64,000 bases of DNA from Agromyces allii (lineage in GTDB: Bacteria > Actinomycetota > Actinomycetes > Actinomycetales > Microbacteriaceae), in NCBI RefSeq assembly GCF_009749385.1, contig NZ_WBIN01000003.1:62001-126000 (forward strand), written 5' to 3'. Both the position numbers and the translations under genes were made by a program. The notes under the pieces are model-generated. The model did not search any database. It was not told the DNA's origin and saw nothing but the letters and a program-made list of their open reading frames with translations. Below are positions 53,837 to 62,095 of this stretch, in pieces. Each line of letters starts with the position of its first letter. The first letter of the stretch is position 1.

Positions 53837-54730
53837 TCACGCCGCGATCAGCAGCACCCCCGCGACGACGATGACGGATGCCGCGATCCGCGCCCATCCG
53901 CGGCCCTCGCGCAGCACGAGCGCACCGAACGCGCTGACGAGCACGACGCTGACCTCGCGCATGGGTGCCACGAGGGCCACCGGCGCGAGCGTCACGGCGA
54001 CGAGCACGAGGATGTACGAGAGCGGCGACAGCGCGCCGAACACGAGGATGCGCACCCAGTGCGTTCGCCCCACCGCCCCGAGCTCCCGACGTCGACGCCC
54101 CAGCAGCGCCGAGAACAGCACGAGCTCGCCGAACGTGCAGCCGACCATGAACGCCACCGGCGGCACGTCCCACGCACGCACGACGTTCGCGTCCCAGAGC
54201 GTGTAGGCGGCGATCGCGACGCCGGTCGCGACGCCCCAGAGGATCGCGGGGTCCGGGCCCCGACGACGGGTCCCGGTGCCCTCGGCCGCGAATCCACCGC
54301 GAACCGAGCCGCGATCGAGCAGCCCGATGACGACGACCCCGGCGAGGATCGCCGCGATGCCCACGAGCGCCCAGCCCGACGGCCGCTCGCCGAGCGCGAG
54401 CACCGCGACGAGCACCGTGATCAGCGGGCCCGTGCCGCGGGCCGTGGCATAGACGGTCGACAGCATCCCGGTGGCGTACCCGCGCTGGAGCACGAGCATG
54501 TACCCGCAGTGCAGCACGGCCGAGACGCCGGCGCCCAACGCGAGGCCACCGACATCCGCAGTGCCCATGCCGCCCGTGAACGGCACCAGCGGAAGCCAGA
54601 CGAGTGCGCTCGCCAGGGCGCCCCACCAGAGGAACGGCATGCCGATACGGCTGACGCCGTGGGCGAGGATGTTCCACGCCGAGTGGCACACGGCGGCGGC
54701 GAGGACGAGGACGAGCGCAGGAACGGACAC
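53837..54730 (-). CDS. EamA/DMT-family transporter under riboswitch control
   Basis: 297 aa, ten hydrophobic helices in two EamA repeats (helices 1-5: ALVLVLAAAVCHSAWNILAHG onward; 6-10 from AILWGVATGVAIAAYTLWDANVV). DMT exporters move amino acids, metabolites or drugs. GTG at 54728-54730 with GAAGGG upstream. The 170-base leader contains a ykkC-class aptamer, so expression should respond to guanidine or a related ligand and the protein may export guanidine or a ligand-linked compound. Reads tail-to-tail with the GntR gene. Confidence 0.88.
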   Translation of the reverse strand: MSVPALVLVLAAAVCHSAWNILAHGVSRIGMPFLWWGALASALVWLPLVPFTGGMGTADVGGLALGAGVSAVLHCGYMLVLQRGYATGMLSTVYATARGTGPLITVLVAVLALGERPSGWALVGIAAILAGVVVIGLLDRGSVRGGFAAEGTGTRRRGPDPAILWGVATGVAIAAYTLWDANVVRAWDVPPVAFMVGCTFGELVLFSALLGRRRRELGAVGRTHWVRILVFGALSPLSYILVLVAVTLAPVALVAPMREVSVVLVSAFGALVLREGRGWARIAASVIVVAGVLLIAA

Positions 54731-54731
54731 G

Positions 54732-54770
54732 GGACCCTTCGGTGCGTCGCGGGCGCGACGAACGGGGTCC
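54732..54770 (-). promoter_or_regulatory. Expression-platform hairpin of the riboswitch
   Basis: GGACCC (54732-54737, plus-strand view) pairs with GGGTCC (54765-54770), with CGTCGC / GCGACG nested at 54745-54760. On the transcript this buries the GAAGGGTCC ribosome site of the transporter gene and overlaps the 3' edge of the aptamer, so ligand-dependent translation control is plausible. Confidence 0.6.
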
Positions 54771-54872
54771 TCCGGGCTTTTGTCCTGTCAGATGACGGCC
54801 CCCTCTGGCGGCGGCCGTGGCGCCGCTCGGACCAGTCGGATCTCTCGATCCCGGAACCCTAGGCGCTATCGC
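54768..54872 (-). ncRNA. ykkC-class riboswitch (guanidine-I or a ykkC variant)
   Basis: Read on the minus strand, the leader has the conserved ykkC blocks in order and spacing: CTAGGGTTCCG (complement of 54852-54862), a small hairpin (GGATC...GATCC), GACTGGTCCGAG (54826-54837), a GC-rich variable stem (ACGGCC...GGCCGT), and ACAAAAGCCCGG (54772-54783). B. subtilis ykkC carries the same blocks. The family senses guanidine (subtype 1) or ppGpp, PRPP or nucleoside diphosphates (subtype 2). An efflux-type gene downstream favours guanidine, but the sequence core GACAGGAC differs from the common ACGGNGGGA, so the subtype is open. Confidence 0.85.
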
Positions 54873-54902
54873 GGATCACGGTAGCACGACGACGTGTCGT
54901 GT

Positions 54903-55271
54903 TCAGGCGCGGTCGTGGAGGGTGATGCGGTAGCCGTCGGGGTCGGCGAACGTGAAGGTGCGACCGAACGGCCCGTCGATCGGGGCCGTCACGATCGTCT
55001 GACCGTCGGCGACGAGGGCGTCGTGGATGGCCTGGACCTCGGTCGCGTGCAGCCAGATCGCCGCGCCGATGCCCGGCTGTTCGACGGACGCCAGATCGGT
55101 GCCGGGAACGACCTCGCGCAGCGCGAACGCGATCGGCGTCGTCTCGAACACCACGGCATGGGGAGGGCCCGCCGGCGAACGGACGAGGCCGAGGTACTGC
55201 TCGTAGAAGGCCTGCGACGCGACGAGGTCGCTGGCCTGGAGGGAGATGAAATCGGGGCCGGTTGCGGGCAT
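54903..55271 (-). CDS. VOC (glyoxalase/bleomycin-resistance fold) protein
   Basis: 122 aa. Paired beta-alpha-beta-beta-beta units: DFISLQASDLVASQAFYEQYLGL and FGRTFTFADPDGYRITLHDRA. Metal ligands cannot be assigned safely. AGGAGC precedes the ATG at 55269-55271. Divergent from a MarR regulator with two shared operators, so it is the regulated target; perhaps a glyoxalase or an antibiotic-binding/dioxygenase-like enzyme. Confidence 0.85.
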   Translation of the reverse strand: MPATGPDFISLQASDLVASQAFYEQYLGLVRSPAGPPHAVVFETTPIAFALREVVPGTDLASVEQPGIGAAIWLHATEVQAIHDALVADGQTIVTAPIDGPFGRTFTFADPDGYRITLHDRA

Positions 55272-55291
55272 GGTCGCGCTCCTGTCTGTCG

Positions 55292-55336
55292 TGTCAGTTT
55301 TCTGACATCGACCAGTGTATGTCAAACTACTGACAT
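55292..55336. promoter_or_regulatory. Two MarR operators between divergent VOC and marR genes
   Basis: TGTCAG-TTTT-CTGACA (55292-55307) and ATGTCA-AACTAC-TGACAT (55319-55336); centres 28 bp apart. The second includes the marR start codon, so bound protein should block its own transcription or translation. Confidence 0.85.
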
Positions 55337-55814
55337 GAGCGCGAACCGAGTCGGCATCGACCTCGACACCTCGCTGGGCTACCTGCTGAAGGAGGCCTCG
55401 AGCGCCCTCCGCGCGTCGATGGAGGCGGTGCTCCGGCCGCTGGGAATGACCATCACGCACTACTCGTGCCTCGAACTGCTGGCCCAGCGCCCCGGCCTGT
55501 CGAACTCCGAGCTCGCGCGCGGCGCGTTCGTGACGCGGCAGTCGATGAACGTGCTGCTCCAGGCCCTCGAGCGCGACGGCTTCGTGACCAGACCCGCTGA
55601 GGCCGCGGTCGGCAAGGTCCTGCCGACGACCCTCACGCCTCGAGGTCGACGGAGCCTCGAAGCGGCCACCGCCGCGGTCCGTTCCGTCGAGATCAGGATG
55701 CTCGGCGGCATGACCGACGACGAGCAGGCCGACGCGCTCAGGGCGCTCCGCAGCATGATCCACGCCCTCCGAGACGACGACGGGGCGCCGCCGAGCACTC
55801 CGCCGGTCGAGTAG
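55335..55814 (+). CDS. MarR-family transcriptional regulator
   Basis: 159 aa. Winged helix MTITHYSCLELLAQRPGLSNSELARGAFVTRQSMNVLLQALERDGFVTRPAEAAVGKVLPTTLTPRGRRSLE with helical ends. Represses itself and the VOC gene through two palindromes. The last residues PPVE and the TAG come from a copy of the interspersed repeat (55801-55847). Confidence 0.9.
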   Translation: MSANRVGIDLDTSLGYLLKEASSALRASMEAVLRPLGMTITHYSCLELLAQRPGLSNSELARGAFVTRQSMNVLLQALERDGFVTRPAEAAVGKVLPTTLTPRGRRSLEAATAAVRSVEIRMLGGMTDDEQADALRALRSMIHALRDDDGAPPSTPPVE

Positions 55815-55847
55815 GCGCGTCGGCGCCGTCTCGAGACCGGCGCCACG
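55801..55847. repeat. Interspersed palindromic repeat, copy 3 (half copy)
   Basis: Begins CCGCCGGTCGAGTAGGCGCG and continues with GGCGCCGTCTCGAGACC, the left-arm sequence of copies 1 and 2, without the right arm. It lies between convergent marR and arfB and supplies the end of marR. Confidence 0.75.
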
Positions 55848-55850
55848 CCG

Positions 55851-56288
55851 TCAGTCGCTCGGCGGGCGGCGCAACCGCTTCACGTCGGTGCGCTGCTTCT
55901 TCGCTTTCAGGCGCCGCTCCTTGGCGCCGCGGCTCGGCTTCGTCGGTCGTCGCGACGGCGACGGCGGGCGCAGGGCATCGGCCACGACGGCGGCCAGTCG
56001 AGCGAGCGCGGCCTCCCGGTTGCGCAGCTGTGCACGATGCTCGGAGGCCGCGATCGTCAGGACTCCGTCGGCGATTCGCCCGCCCAAGCCCTCGAGGATC
56101 CGCTCGCGCTGGAGCTCGGAGAGCACCGCCGAACCCGCCACGTCCCACACGAGTTCGACGCGGGAGTCGGTGGTGTTCACCCCCTGCCCGCCGGGACCGG
56201 ACGACCGCGAGAAGCGCCACGACAGCTCGGACTCGGGGATCGTGAGCCCCGAGTTCACCCGGAGGTCGGGACGATGGGCGGCGGGCAT
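55851..56288 (-). CDS. arfB: Alternative ribosome-rescue factor / peptidyl-tRNA hydrolase ArfB
   Basis: 145 aa. RF-1-like domain with GPGGQGVNTTDSRVEL (GGQ catalytic loop at ~residues 32-34) and a basic C-terminal tail (SRRPTKPSRGAKERRLKAKKQRTDVKRLRR) that enters the mRNA channel of stalled ribosomes. ATG at 56286-56288 preferred; a GTG lies five codons upstream. Confidence 0.9.
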   Translation of the reverse strand: MPAAHRPDLRVNSGLTIPESELSWRFSRSSGPGGQGVNTTDSRVELVWDVAGSAVLSELQRERILEGLGGRIADGVLTIAASEHRAQLRNREAALARLAAVVADALRPPSPSRRPTKPSRGAKERRLKAKKQRTDVKRLRRPPSD

Positions 56289-56411
56289 GCTCCCATCATC
56301 CACGCTCCGGCCGCACCGGGCGCGGGTCGAGCTCGAACCCGCGGACGAACCGCGTCCCCGCCGAGTCGGACTCGACGGGGACGCTCAGGTCTCGCAGGGT
56401 GTGGCGACGGC

Positions 56412-58754
56412 TCAGTGCACGCCGCGGAACCGGCGGAGCAGCAGGCTGTTGCCCACGACGAACACCGACGAGAACGCCATGGCCGCGCCCGCGACGAGCG
56501 GGTTCAGCATGCCGAGCATGGCGACGGGGATCGCCGCGATGTTGTAAGCGAAGGCCCAGAACAGGTTGCCCTTGATCGTGCCGAGCGTGCGCCGCGAGAG
56601 GCGGATCGCGTCGACGACGGCCACGAGGTCGCTGCGCACGAGGGTCAGGTCGCTCGCCTCGATCGCGACGTCGGTGCCCGAGCCCATCGCGATGCCGAGG
56701 TCCGCGGTCGCGAGCGCGACGGCGTCGTTCACGCCGTCGCCCACCATGGCGACCACGCGGCCGTCGGCCTGCAGCGCACGCACGATCTCGGCCTTCTCAG
56801 CCGGCAGCACGCCGGCGCGCACGTCGTCGATGCCGACCTCGGCCGCAACGGCGCGCGCCACGCGCTCGTTGTCGCCCGTGAGCAGCATCGGTCGAAGGCC
56901 CAGGGCCTTCAGCTGTGCGACCGCGGCCGCGCTGTTCGGCTTGACCGTGTCGTTCACGCTCAGGATGCCGCGAGCCACGCCGTCCCACGCGACCGCGACG
57001 ACCGTGCCGCCGGCCGCCTCGAGCTCGGCCTGTCGCCGTTCGAGCACGTCGGGCAGGTCGACGGCCCACTGCTCGGCGAGCCACGCGGATCGGCCCACGA
57101 GCACGAGTCTGCCGTCGACCACGGCCTGCACGCCGAGGCCCTGCGTAGAGGCGAACGACTCGACGGGAGGCAGGGCTCCCTGCGCCGCGGATTCCGAAGG
57201 CACGACGGCGGCGGCCGTCGCGGCTGCCGCGATCGCCCGCGCGATCGGGTGCTCCGAGCCGGACTCGGCGGCCCCCGCGAAGCGCAGCACCTCGGCCTCA
57301 CTCTCGCCCGCCGCGGGAGCGACCTCGGCGAGCGACATCCGCCCGCTCGTGACCGTGCCGGTCTTGTCGAGCAGGATCGTGTCGACGCGACGGGTGGACT
57401 CGAGGATCTGCGGGCCCTTGATCAGGATGCCGAGCTGTGCGCCGCGCGCGGTGCCGACCAGCAGCGCCATGGGCGTCGCGAGGCCGAGCGCGCAGGGGCA
57501 CGCGACGATGAGCGTCGCGACGGCCGCCGTGAACGCGACCTCGGGGCCGTAGCCGGCGAGCAGCCAGCCGACGAGGGCGGCGAGCGAGAGGCCGATCACG
57601 ATCGGCACGAACACCGCCGAGACGCGATCGGCGAGGCGCTGCACGTCGGCCTTGCCGGTCTGCGCCTGCTCGACGAGCCGGGCCATGGCCGCGAGCTCGG
57701 TGTCGGCGCCGACGCGCGTCGCACGCACGACCAGGCGGCCCCCGACGTTGATCGTCGCGCCCACCACGGCGTCGCCCGGCACGACCTCGGCCGGCACCGA
57801 CTCGCCCGTGAGCATGCTCTCGTCGACGGCCGACGCGCCCTCGACCACGACGCCGTCGGTGGCGATCTTCTCGCCGGGGCGCACGACGAACCGGTCGTCG
57901 ACCGCGAGGTCCGCCACCGGCATCCGCACCTCCACGCCGTCGCGGAGCACGGATGCCTCGCTGGCGCCCATCTCGAGCAGGGCCGAGATCGCCGCGGTCG
58001 AGCTGCGCTTGGCGCGCGCCTCGGCGTAGCGGCCGGCGAGCACGAACACCGTGACCGCGGCGGCGACCTCGAGGTAGATCTCGTCGGCGCCGCCCCCGGG
58101 TGCCGTGAACAGCTCGAACGTCATGGTCATGCCCGGCATGCCCGCGTGCCCGAAGAACAGCGCGTACGCCGACCAGGCGAGCGCCGCGAGCACGCCCACG
58201 CTGATGAGCGTGTCCATGGTGGCGGCGCCGTGGCGCAGGTTGATCCACGCGGCGCGGTGGAACGGCCACGCACCCCACAGGGCCACCGGCGCGGCGAGCG
58301 CGAACGCGAGCCACTGCCAGTTCGTGAACTGCAGCGCCGGGATCATCGACAGCGCGACGACCGGTACCGCGAGCACGGTCGACACGATCAGGCGCTGACG
58401 AAGGGATGCCGCGTCGCCGTGATCGTGCGCTCCCCCGCCGCCCTGCGACTCGCCGTGCGAGCCCTGCGCACCGTGCTCGTCGTGCGCGACGACCGCGCCG
58501 TGCGAGTCGTGCGGGCGCGCGACGGGTGCCGCGACCTTCGGCTTCGGAAGCTCGGCGGTGTAGCCCGTGGCCTCGACCGTGGCGATGGCGTCGTCGACGC
58601 TGACGCCCTCGGGCAGCAGCACGCTCGCCTTCTCGGTCGCGTAGTTGACGGTGGCCTCGACGCCGGGCATGCGGTTGAGCTTCTTCTCGACGCGCGCCGC
58701 GCACGACGCGCAGGTCATGCCGCCGACCAGCAGGTCGACCTGCTGCGCGGTCAT
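56412..58754 (-). CDS. copA: Copper-translocating P-type ATPase
   Basis: 780 aa P1B-ATPase. N-terminal heavy-metal domain GMTCASC (Cys15/Cys18), a His-rich linker with many HD/HE/HG residues (~residues 75-110), transmembrane CPC ([12 protein letters not shown]), phosphorylation motif [13 protein letters not shown] and [11 protein letters not shown]. Exports Cu(I). ATG overlaps copZ stop (ATGA). The long His-rich stretch is more pronounced than in E. coli CopA. Confidence 0.94.
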   Translation of the reverse strand: MTAQQVDLLVGGMTCASCAARVEKKLNRMPGVEATVNYATEKASVLLPEGVSVDDAIATVEATGYTAELPKPKVAAPVARPHDSHGAVVAHDEHGAQGSHGESQGGGGAHDHGDAASLRQRLIVSTVLAVPVVALSMIPALQFTNWQWLAFALAAPVALWGAWPFHRAAWINLRHGAATMDTLISVGVLAALAWSAYALFFGHAGMPGMTMTFELFTAPGGGADEIYLEVAAAVTVFVLAGRYAEARAKRSSTAAISALLEMGASEASVLRDGVEVRMPVADLAVDDRFVVRPGEKIATDGVVVEGASAVDESMLTGESVPAEVVPGDAVVGATINVGGRLVVRATRVGADTELAAMARLVEQAQTGKADVQRLADRVSAVFVPIVIGLSLAALVGWLLAGYGPEVAFTAAVATLIVACPCALGLATPMALLVGTARGAQLGILIKGPQILESTRRVDTILLDKTGTVTSGRMSLAEVAPAAGESEAEVLRFAGAAESGSEHPIARAIAAAATAAAVVPSESAAQGALPPVESFASTQGLGVQAVVDGRLVLVGRSAWLAEQWAVDLPDVLERRQAELEAAGGTVVAVAWDGVARGILSVNDTVKPNSAAAVAQLKALGLRPMLLTGDNERVARAVAAEVGIDDVRAGVLPAEKAEIVRALQADGRVVAMVGDGVNDAVALATADLGIAMGSGTDVAIEASDLTLVRSDLVAVVDAIRLSRRTLGTIKGNLFWAFAYNIAAIPVAMLGMLNPLVAGAAMAFSSVFVVGNSLLLRRFRGVH

Positions 58755-58996
58755 GATGCCAGGTCGGCCAGTTCGTAGCCGGCCTCGTCGATGGCGGATG
58801 CGACCTGGTCGGCGTCGAGGGCGGCCGAGCTCTGCACGGTCACGCGGGATACCCCGCCCGCCACGAGCTCGACGTCGACCGAGGCGACGCCGTCGAGGCG
58901 GCCGAGCTCGCCCGTCACCGCGCCAACGCAGTGCGAGCAGGTCATGCCGGCCACGCCGTAGGTCGAGGTGGTGACGCTCGCGTCGTGGGTGCTCAT
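58751..58996 (-). CDS. copZ: Copper chaperone (CopZ-like HMA protein)
   Basis: 81-aa ferredoxin-like HMA domain: [24 protein letters not shown] with Cys20 and Cys23. Delivers Cu(I) to CopA, with which it is co-transcribed and translationally coupled. AGGAGGAA lies ahead of the ATG. Confidence 0.92.
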   Translation of the reverse strand: MSTHDASVTTSTYGVAGMTCSHCVGAVTGELGRLDGVASVDVELVAGGVSRVTVQSSAALDADQVASAIDEAGYELADLAS

Positions 58997-59022
58997 GTGT
59001 TCCTCCTGAAGTTCTGGACAGG

Positions 59023-59072
59023 TACCCCCATGGGGTATTCATCTGGACACAACGGTACCCCACCGGGGTCTA
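59023..59072. promoter_or_regulatory. Two CsoR-type operators upstream of copZ-copA
   Basis: TACCCC-CAT-GGGGTA (59023-59037) and TACCCC-ACC-GGGGTCTA (59056-59072). G/C-tract palindromes flanked by TA are the CsoR-family pattern. They lie in the promoter region of copZ. No csoR gene is visible in the window. Confidence 0.75.
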
Positions 59073-59204
59073 TTCCACATCTGCGGGAATTCGCGAGTGG
59101 GCGATCTCGGTGGCTCGATGCAGCTCGGAACGACCGGAATCGCCCGTTCGCGAATGCGGCCGGCGCAGCGCTGCAACGCCGTGCACCAGCGCGGCGGCAT
59201 GGCC

Positions 59205-60491
59205 TCAGGTGGCGGGCGGCGGGCAGGCGGCGAGCTTCGTCATGTTCGTGGTCGCCTGCTCGAGCGACCACGGAAGCTCCACGAGCGGGGCCTCGGCGCC
59301 GGCCGCGGCATCCGCCTTCGACCCGATGGAGGCCAGCGCGAACGCGGCCTCGCGCACGAAGGCGTCGGTCGAGCTGGAGTTGTTCAGCACGAGCACGACC
59401 GTGAGCCCCGACGAGGCGTCGGTGAGCGCGGCCGTCAGCATGCCGGCCGTCTCGCTGACATCGCCGCGCATCGGCCCGTACGACGCGCCGCCGATGCCGG
59501 CGCCGTACCAGGACTGCGGCGCGCCGGCCACCGGCTGCACGTCCCACTGATCGGCCTTGACGCTGTCGGAGAGGAGCGCGCCCGTGGCGAACGCCTCGCT
59601 GAACCGCCGGAGGTCTTCGAGCGTCGTCGTCGCGCCGGCCGCCTCGGCGCCCATCGAGGTCGACTGGTCGGACTGGTCGAGGCGGGTCGCGCAGTCGACC
59701 TTGCCGTCACCCGTGAGCGCCGAGGAGTACGCCCCGAGCAGCCCACGGCCTTGGTCGTCGGGGGCGGGGATCGACGTGTCGTCGATGCCGAGCGGTTCGA
59801 ACACGTACTGCTCGGCGAGCTCCTCCCACGACTTGCCGGTGTGGCGCTCGATGCCCATCGCGGCGAGCAGCACGCCAGTGCGGGACTCCTTCACCGTCGC
59901 GCCCGGGGCGCCCGTTCGTGCGAGACCCATGCCCGCTGCGACGAGCTCGTTGTTCGACCAGGTGCGCACCGGGTTCGTGAGGAAGATGCCCTCGAGGTTC
60001 GCGTAGTAGTCGGCGACGCCCGAGTTGTGCCGGCAGAGCTGCTCGTAGGTGATGCCGTCGAGCGAGGGGATCCAGTCGACGTCGTCGGCCACCTCGTCGC
60101 TCAGCTCGAGCTGCCCGTCGTCGACGAGCTTCAGCACGATCGCGCACGTCAGCTCCGACGTGAGCGTGCCCATGCGGAACGGCGTGCCGACCGTCGTCGC
60201 GGCCGCACCCTCGTCGAAGGAGACGGTTCCGGTCGCCGCGGTCCACTCCCCGGCCCATGGCGCCCAGACGCCCGCGATGCCGCCGCTCGCGCCCGTCAGC
60301 GCGACGGCCTGCTCGAGCACGCCCTGCAGCGCATCGGCCGTCTCGGGGCCGAGCTGGGCGTCGACCGGGTCGAACTGCGCGGCCGGATCGGTCGGGCCGA
60401 ACGAGCAGCCCTGCAGCCCGAGTGCGAGCACGACGAACGCTGCGGCGGTGATGCCCCATCTCCGCCGTCGGTTCCCCCGTCGAGTGGCCAC
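59205..60491 (-). CDS. Serine beta-lactamase-like lipoprotein, probably non-catalytic
   Basis: 428 aa. Lipobox LQGC (Cys29) after a basic N-terminus, then the class C beta-lactamase/D-alanyl carboxypeptidase fold (FRMGTLTSELTCAIVLKLVDDGQLELSDEV; LCRHNSGVADYY). The expected SxxK reads TLTS (Thr for Ser, Ser for Lys) and the YxN motif reads WSN, so the catalytic Ser, Lys and Tyr all appear replaced. It may be a binding protein or regulator. GTG at 60489-60491 with GGGGGG upstream. The 208-base gap to copZ carries the copper operators. Confidence 0.82.
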   Translation of the reverse strand: MATRRGNRRRRWGITAAAFVVLALGLQGCSFGPTDPAAQFDPVDAQLGPETADALQGVLEQAVALTGASGGIAGVWAPWAGEWTAATGTVSFDEGAAATTVGTPFRMGTLTSELTCAIVLKLVDDGQLELSDEVADDVDWIPSLDGITYEQLCRHNSGVADYYANLEGIFLTNPVRTWSNNELVAAGMGLARTGAPGATVKESRTGVLLAAMGIERHTGKSWEELAEQYVFEPLGIDDTSIPAPDDQGRGLLGAYSSALTGDGKVDCATRLDQSDQSTSMGAEAAGATTTLEDLRRFSEAFATGALLSDSVKADQWDVQPVAGAPQSWYGAGIGGASYGPMRGDVSETAGMLTAALTDASSGLTVVLVLNNSSSTDAFVREAAFALASIGSKADAAAGAEAPLVELPWSLEQATTNMTKLAACPPPAT

Positions 60492-60547
60492 AAGCCCCCC
60501 TAGCTGTGTCTCGACGAGATTCTAACCCGGGGCGGCTGGTCAGATGC

Positions 60548-61849
60548 TCAGGAGGCCGAGCCGATCTCTCGGTGGGCTCCGGACATGAAGCGTTCGACCG
60601 CGGCGTCGACGATGATGTCGCTGGGTCGCAGCGGCCGGCTGAGGTAGAGACCGTCGAGCGAGGTGAGGCGGCTGAGCGCCACGTAGGTCTGCCCGGGGCT
60701 GAAGACGCGCGTGCCGAGATCGACGATCGCGGCGTCGTAGCTCGCGCCCTGCGACTTGTGGATCGTGACCGCCCACGCGAGCCGCAGCGGGAACTGCGTG
60801 AACTCGGCCACGATCTGCCGTTCGAGCTTCTTGCGCGCTGGGTCCCACGAGTACTTGTACTTCTCCCAGGTGGCGGGCTCGACCTCGTGCTCCTCGCCGT
60901 CGACCTCGACGCGGAGTTCGCGATCGAGGCGGGTCACGGTGCCGATGGTGCCGTTCACCCAGCGCTGGCCGTCGGGCCCGATGGCCGTGTCGTTGCGCAG
61001 GAACATCACCTGCGCGCCCACCTTGAGCTCGAGGCGCTCGTCGGCCGGGAACGCCCTGCCGCCGAAGTCGCCGGTGACGTCGGCCTCGTTGGCCTTCGAG
61101 GTGCCGGGCAGCCGGTGCAGCTGGGTCGCGTTGATGCGGTTGACGGTGCCGTTCGTCGTGGCGAGGGTGATGGCGCCGTGCTCGGGCAGTGGGCGCCGGG
61201 CACCGATGCCGTTCAGGACTCCGGCGATCTCGGCGGTGACCATGCCGTGACGCACCGCGTTCAGCATGTGCTTGAACTCGGCGTCGTGCTGGCGGTGCAC
61301 CTCGCCGAGCTCGAAGATGCGCAGGTCGGTCTCGCGCCACACCTTGGCGTCGAAGAACCACATGGAGTCGTAGGTGTCGGCGAAGTAGGCCCGCTCGTCG
61401 CCGTCGCCCGGCACGGGGGCCAGCTGGTAGGGGTCGCCGAAGAGCACGACCTGCACGCCGCCGAACGGCTCGTGCTTGCGCTGCCTCGCCTGCCGCAGCG
61501 CGCGGTCCATGGCGTCCATCAGGTCGGCGTTGACCATCGAGATCTCGTCGATCACGAGGGTGTCGATCGCGTTCAGGATCTTGCGGACGGCGTCGTTCTG
61601 GTCGATCTCGCGGTCGGCGATGACCCCGATCGGCAGCCGGAACAACGAGTGGATCGTCTGCCCGCCGACGTTCAGCGCCGCGACGCCCGTCGGCGCGCAG
61701 ATCACGATCTGCTTCTGCGTGTTCCAGTTGAGGTGGTTCAGCAGCGTGGACTTGCCGGTGCCGGCCCTACCCGTGACGAACACGTGGTCGCGGGTGCCCT
61801 CGATCGCCTCGAAGACCGCGGTCTGCTCGCGGGTGAGGGTGGGGGCCAC
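60548..61849 (-). CDS. Pif1/RecD-like SF1B DNA helicase
   Basis: 433 aa: Walker A GRAGTGKSTLL (~residues 24-34), IVICAPTGVAALNVGGQTIHSLFRLP, Walker B LVIDEISMVNADLMDAMD, FGDPYQLAPV, and the C-terminal motif AVTIHKSQGASYD plus TYVALSRLTSLDGLYL. Fits Pif1-like helicases that unwind DNA or G-quadruplexes 5'-3'. GTG at 61847-61849 with GGAGAA upstream; 58 open codons before it are rejected. Confidence 0.9.
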   Translation of the reverse strand: MAPTLTREQTAVFEAIEGTRDHVFVTGRAGTGKSTLLNHLNWNTQKQIVICAPTGVAALNVGGQTIHSLFRLPIGVIADREIDQNDAVRKILNAIDTLVIDEISMVNADLMDAMDRALRQARQRKHEPFGGVQVVLFGDPYQLAPVPGDGDERAYFADTYDSMWFFDAKVWRETDLRIFELGEVHRQHDAEFKHMLNAVRHGMVTAEIAGVLNGIGARRPLPEHGAITLATTNGTVNRINATQLHRLPGTSKANEADVTGDFGGRAFPADERLELKVGAQVMFLRNDTAIGPDGQRWVNGTIGTVTRLDRELRVEVDGEEHEVEPATWEKYKYSWDPARKKLERQIVAEFTQFPLRLAWAVTIHKSQGASYDAAIVDLGTRVFSPGQTYVALSRLTSLDGLYLSRPLRPSDIIVDAAVERFMSGAHREIGSAS

Positions 61850-62083
61850 GGGTTCTCCGGCAGGTCGGATCCGGTTTGCGGATCGGGCTCGAGGGTGGCG
61901 CCGGCCGGCGCGATCCCACTGTAACCGGGCGACGCGGGTTCGACGGGTCCTCCGTTCCGAGATGTGCAGCCCCCGTGCAGATCGGCTTCGCCTGTGGAGG
62001 GGCGGATGCCGCGGCGCGGCCAAGCCGGGCTCGCACGACCCGTGCCGAGCGCTCGCCTTCGGCTCCCGGCATGCGTCGCCGCC

Positions 62084-62089
62084 TAGACT
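62084..62089 (+). promoter_or_regulatory. -10 box for leaderless transcript of the secreted protein gene
   Basis: TAGACT, six bases (GACGGG), GTG at 62096. Confidence 0.6.
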
Positions 62090-62095
62090 GACGGG

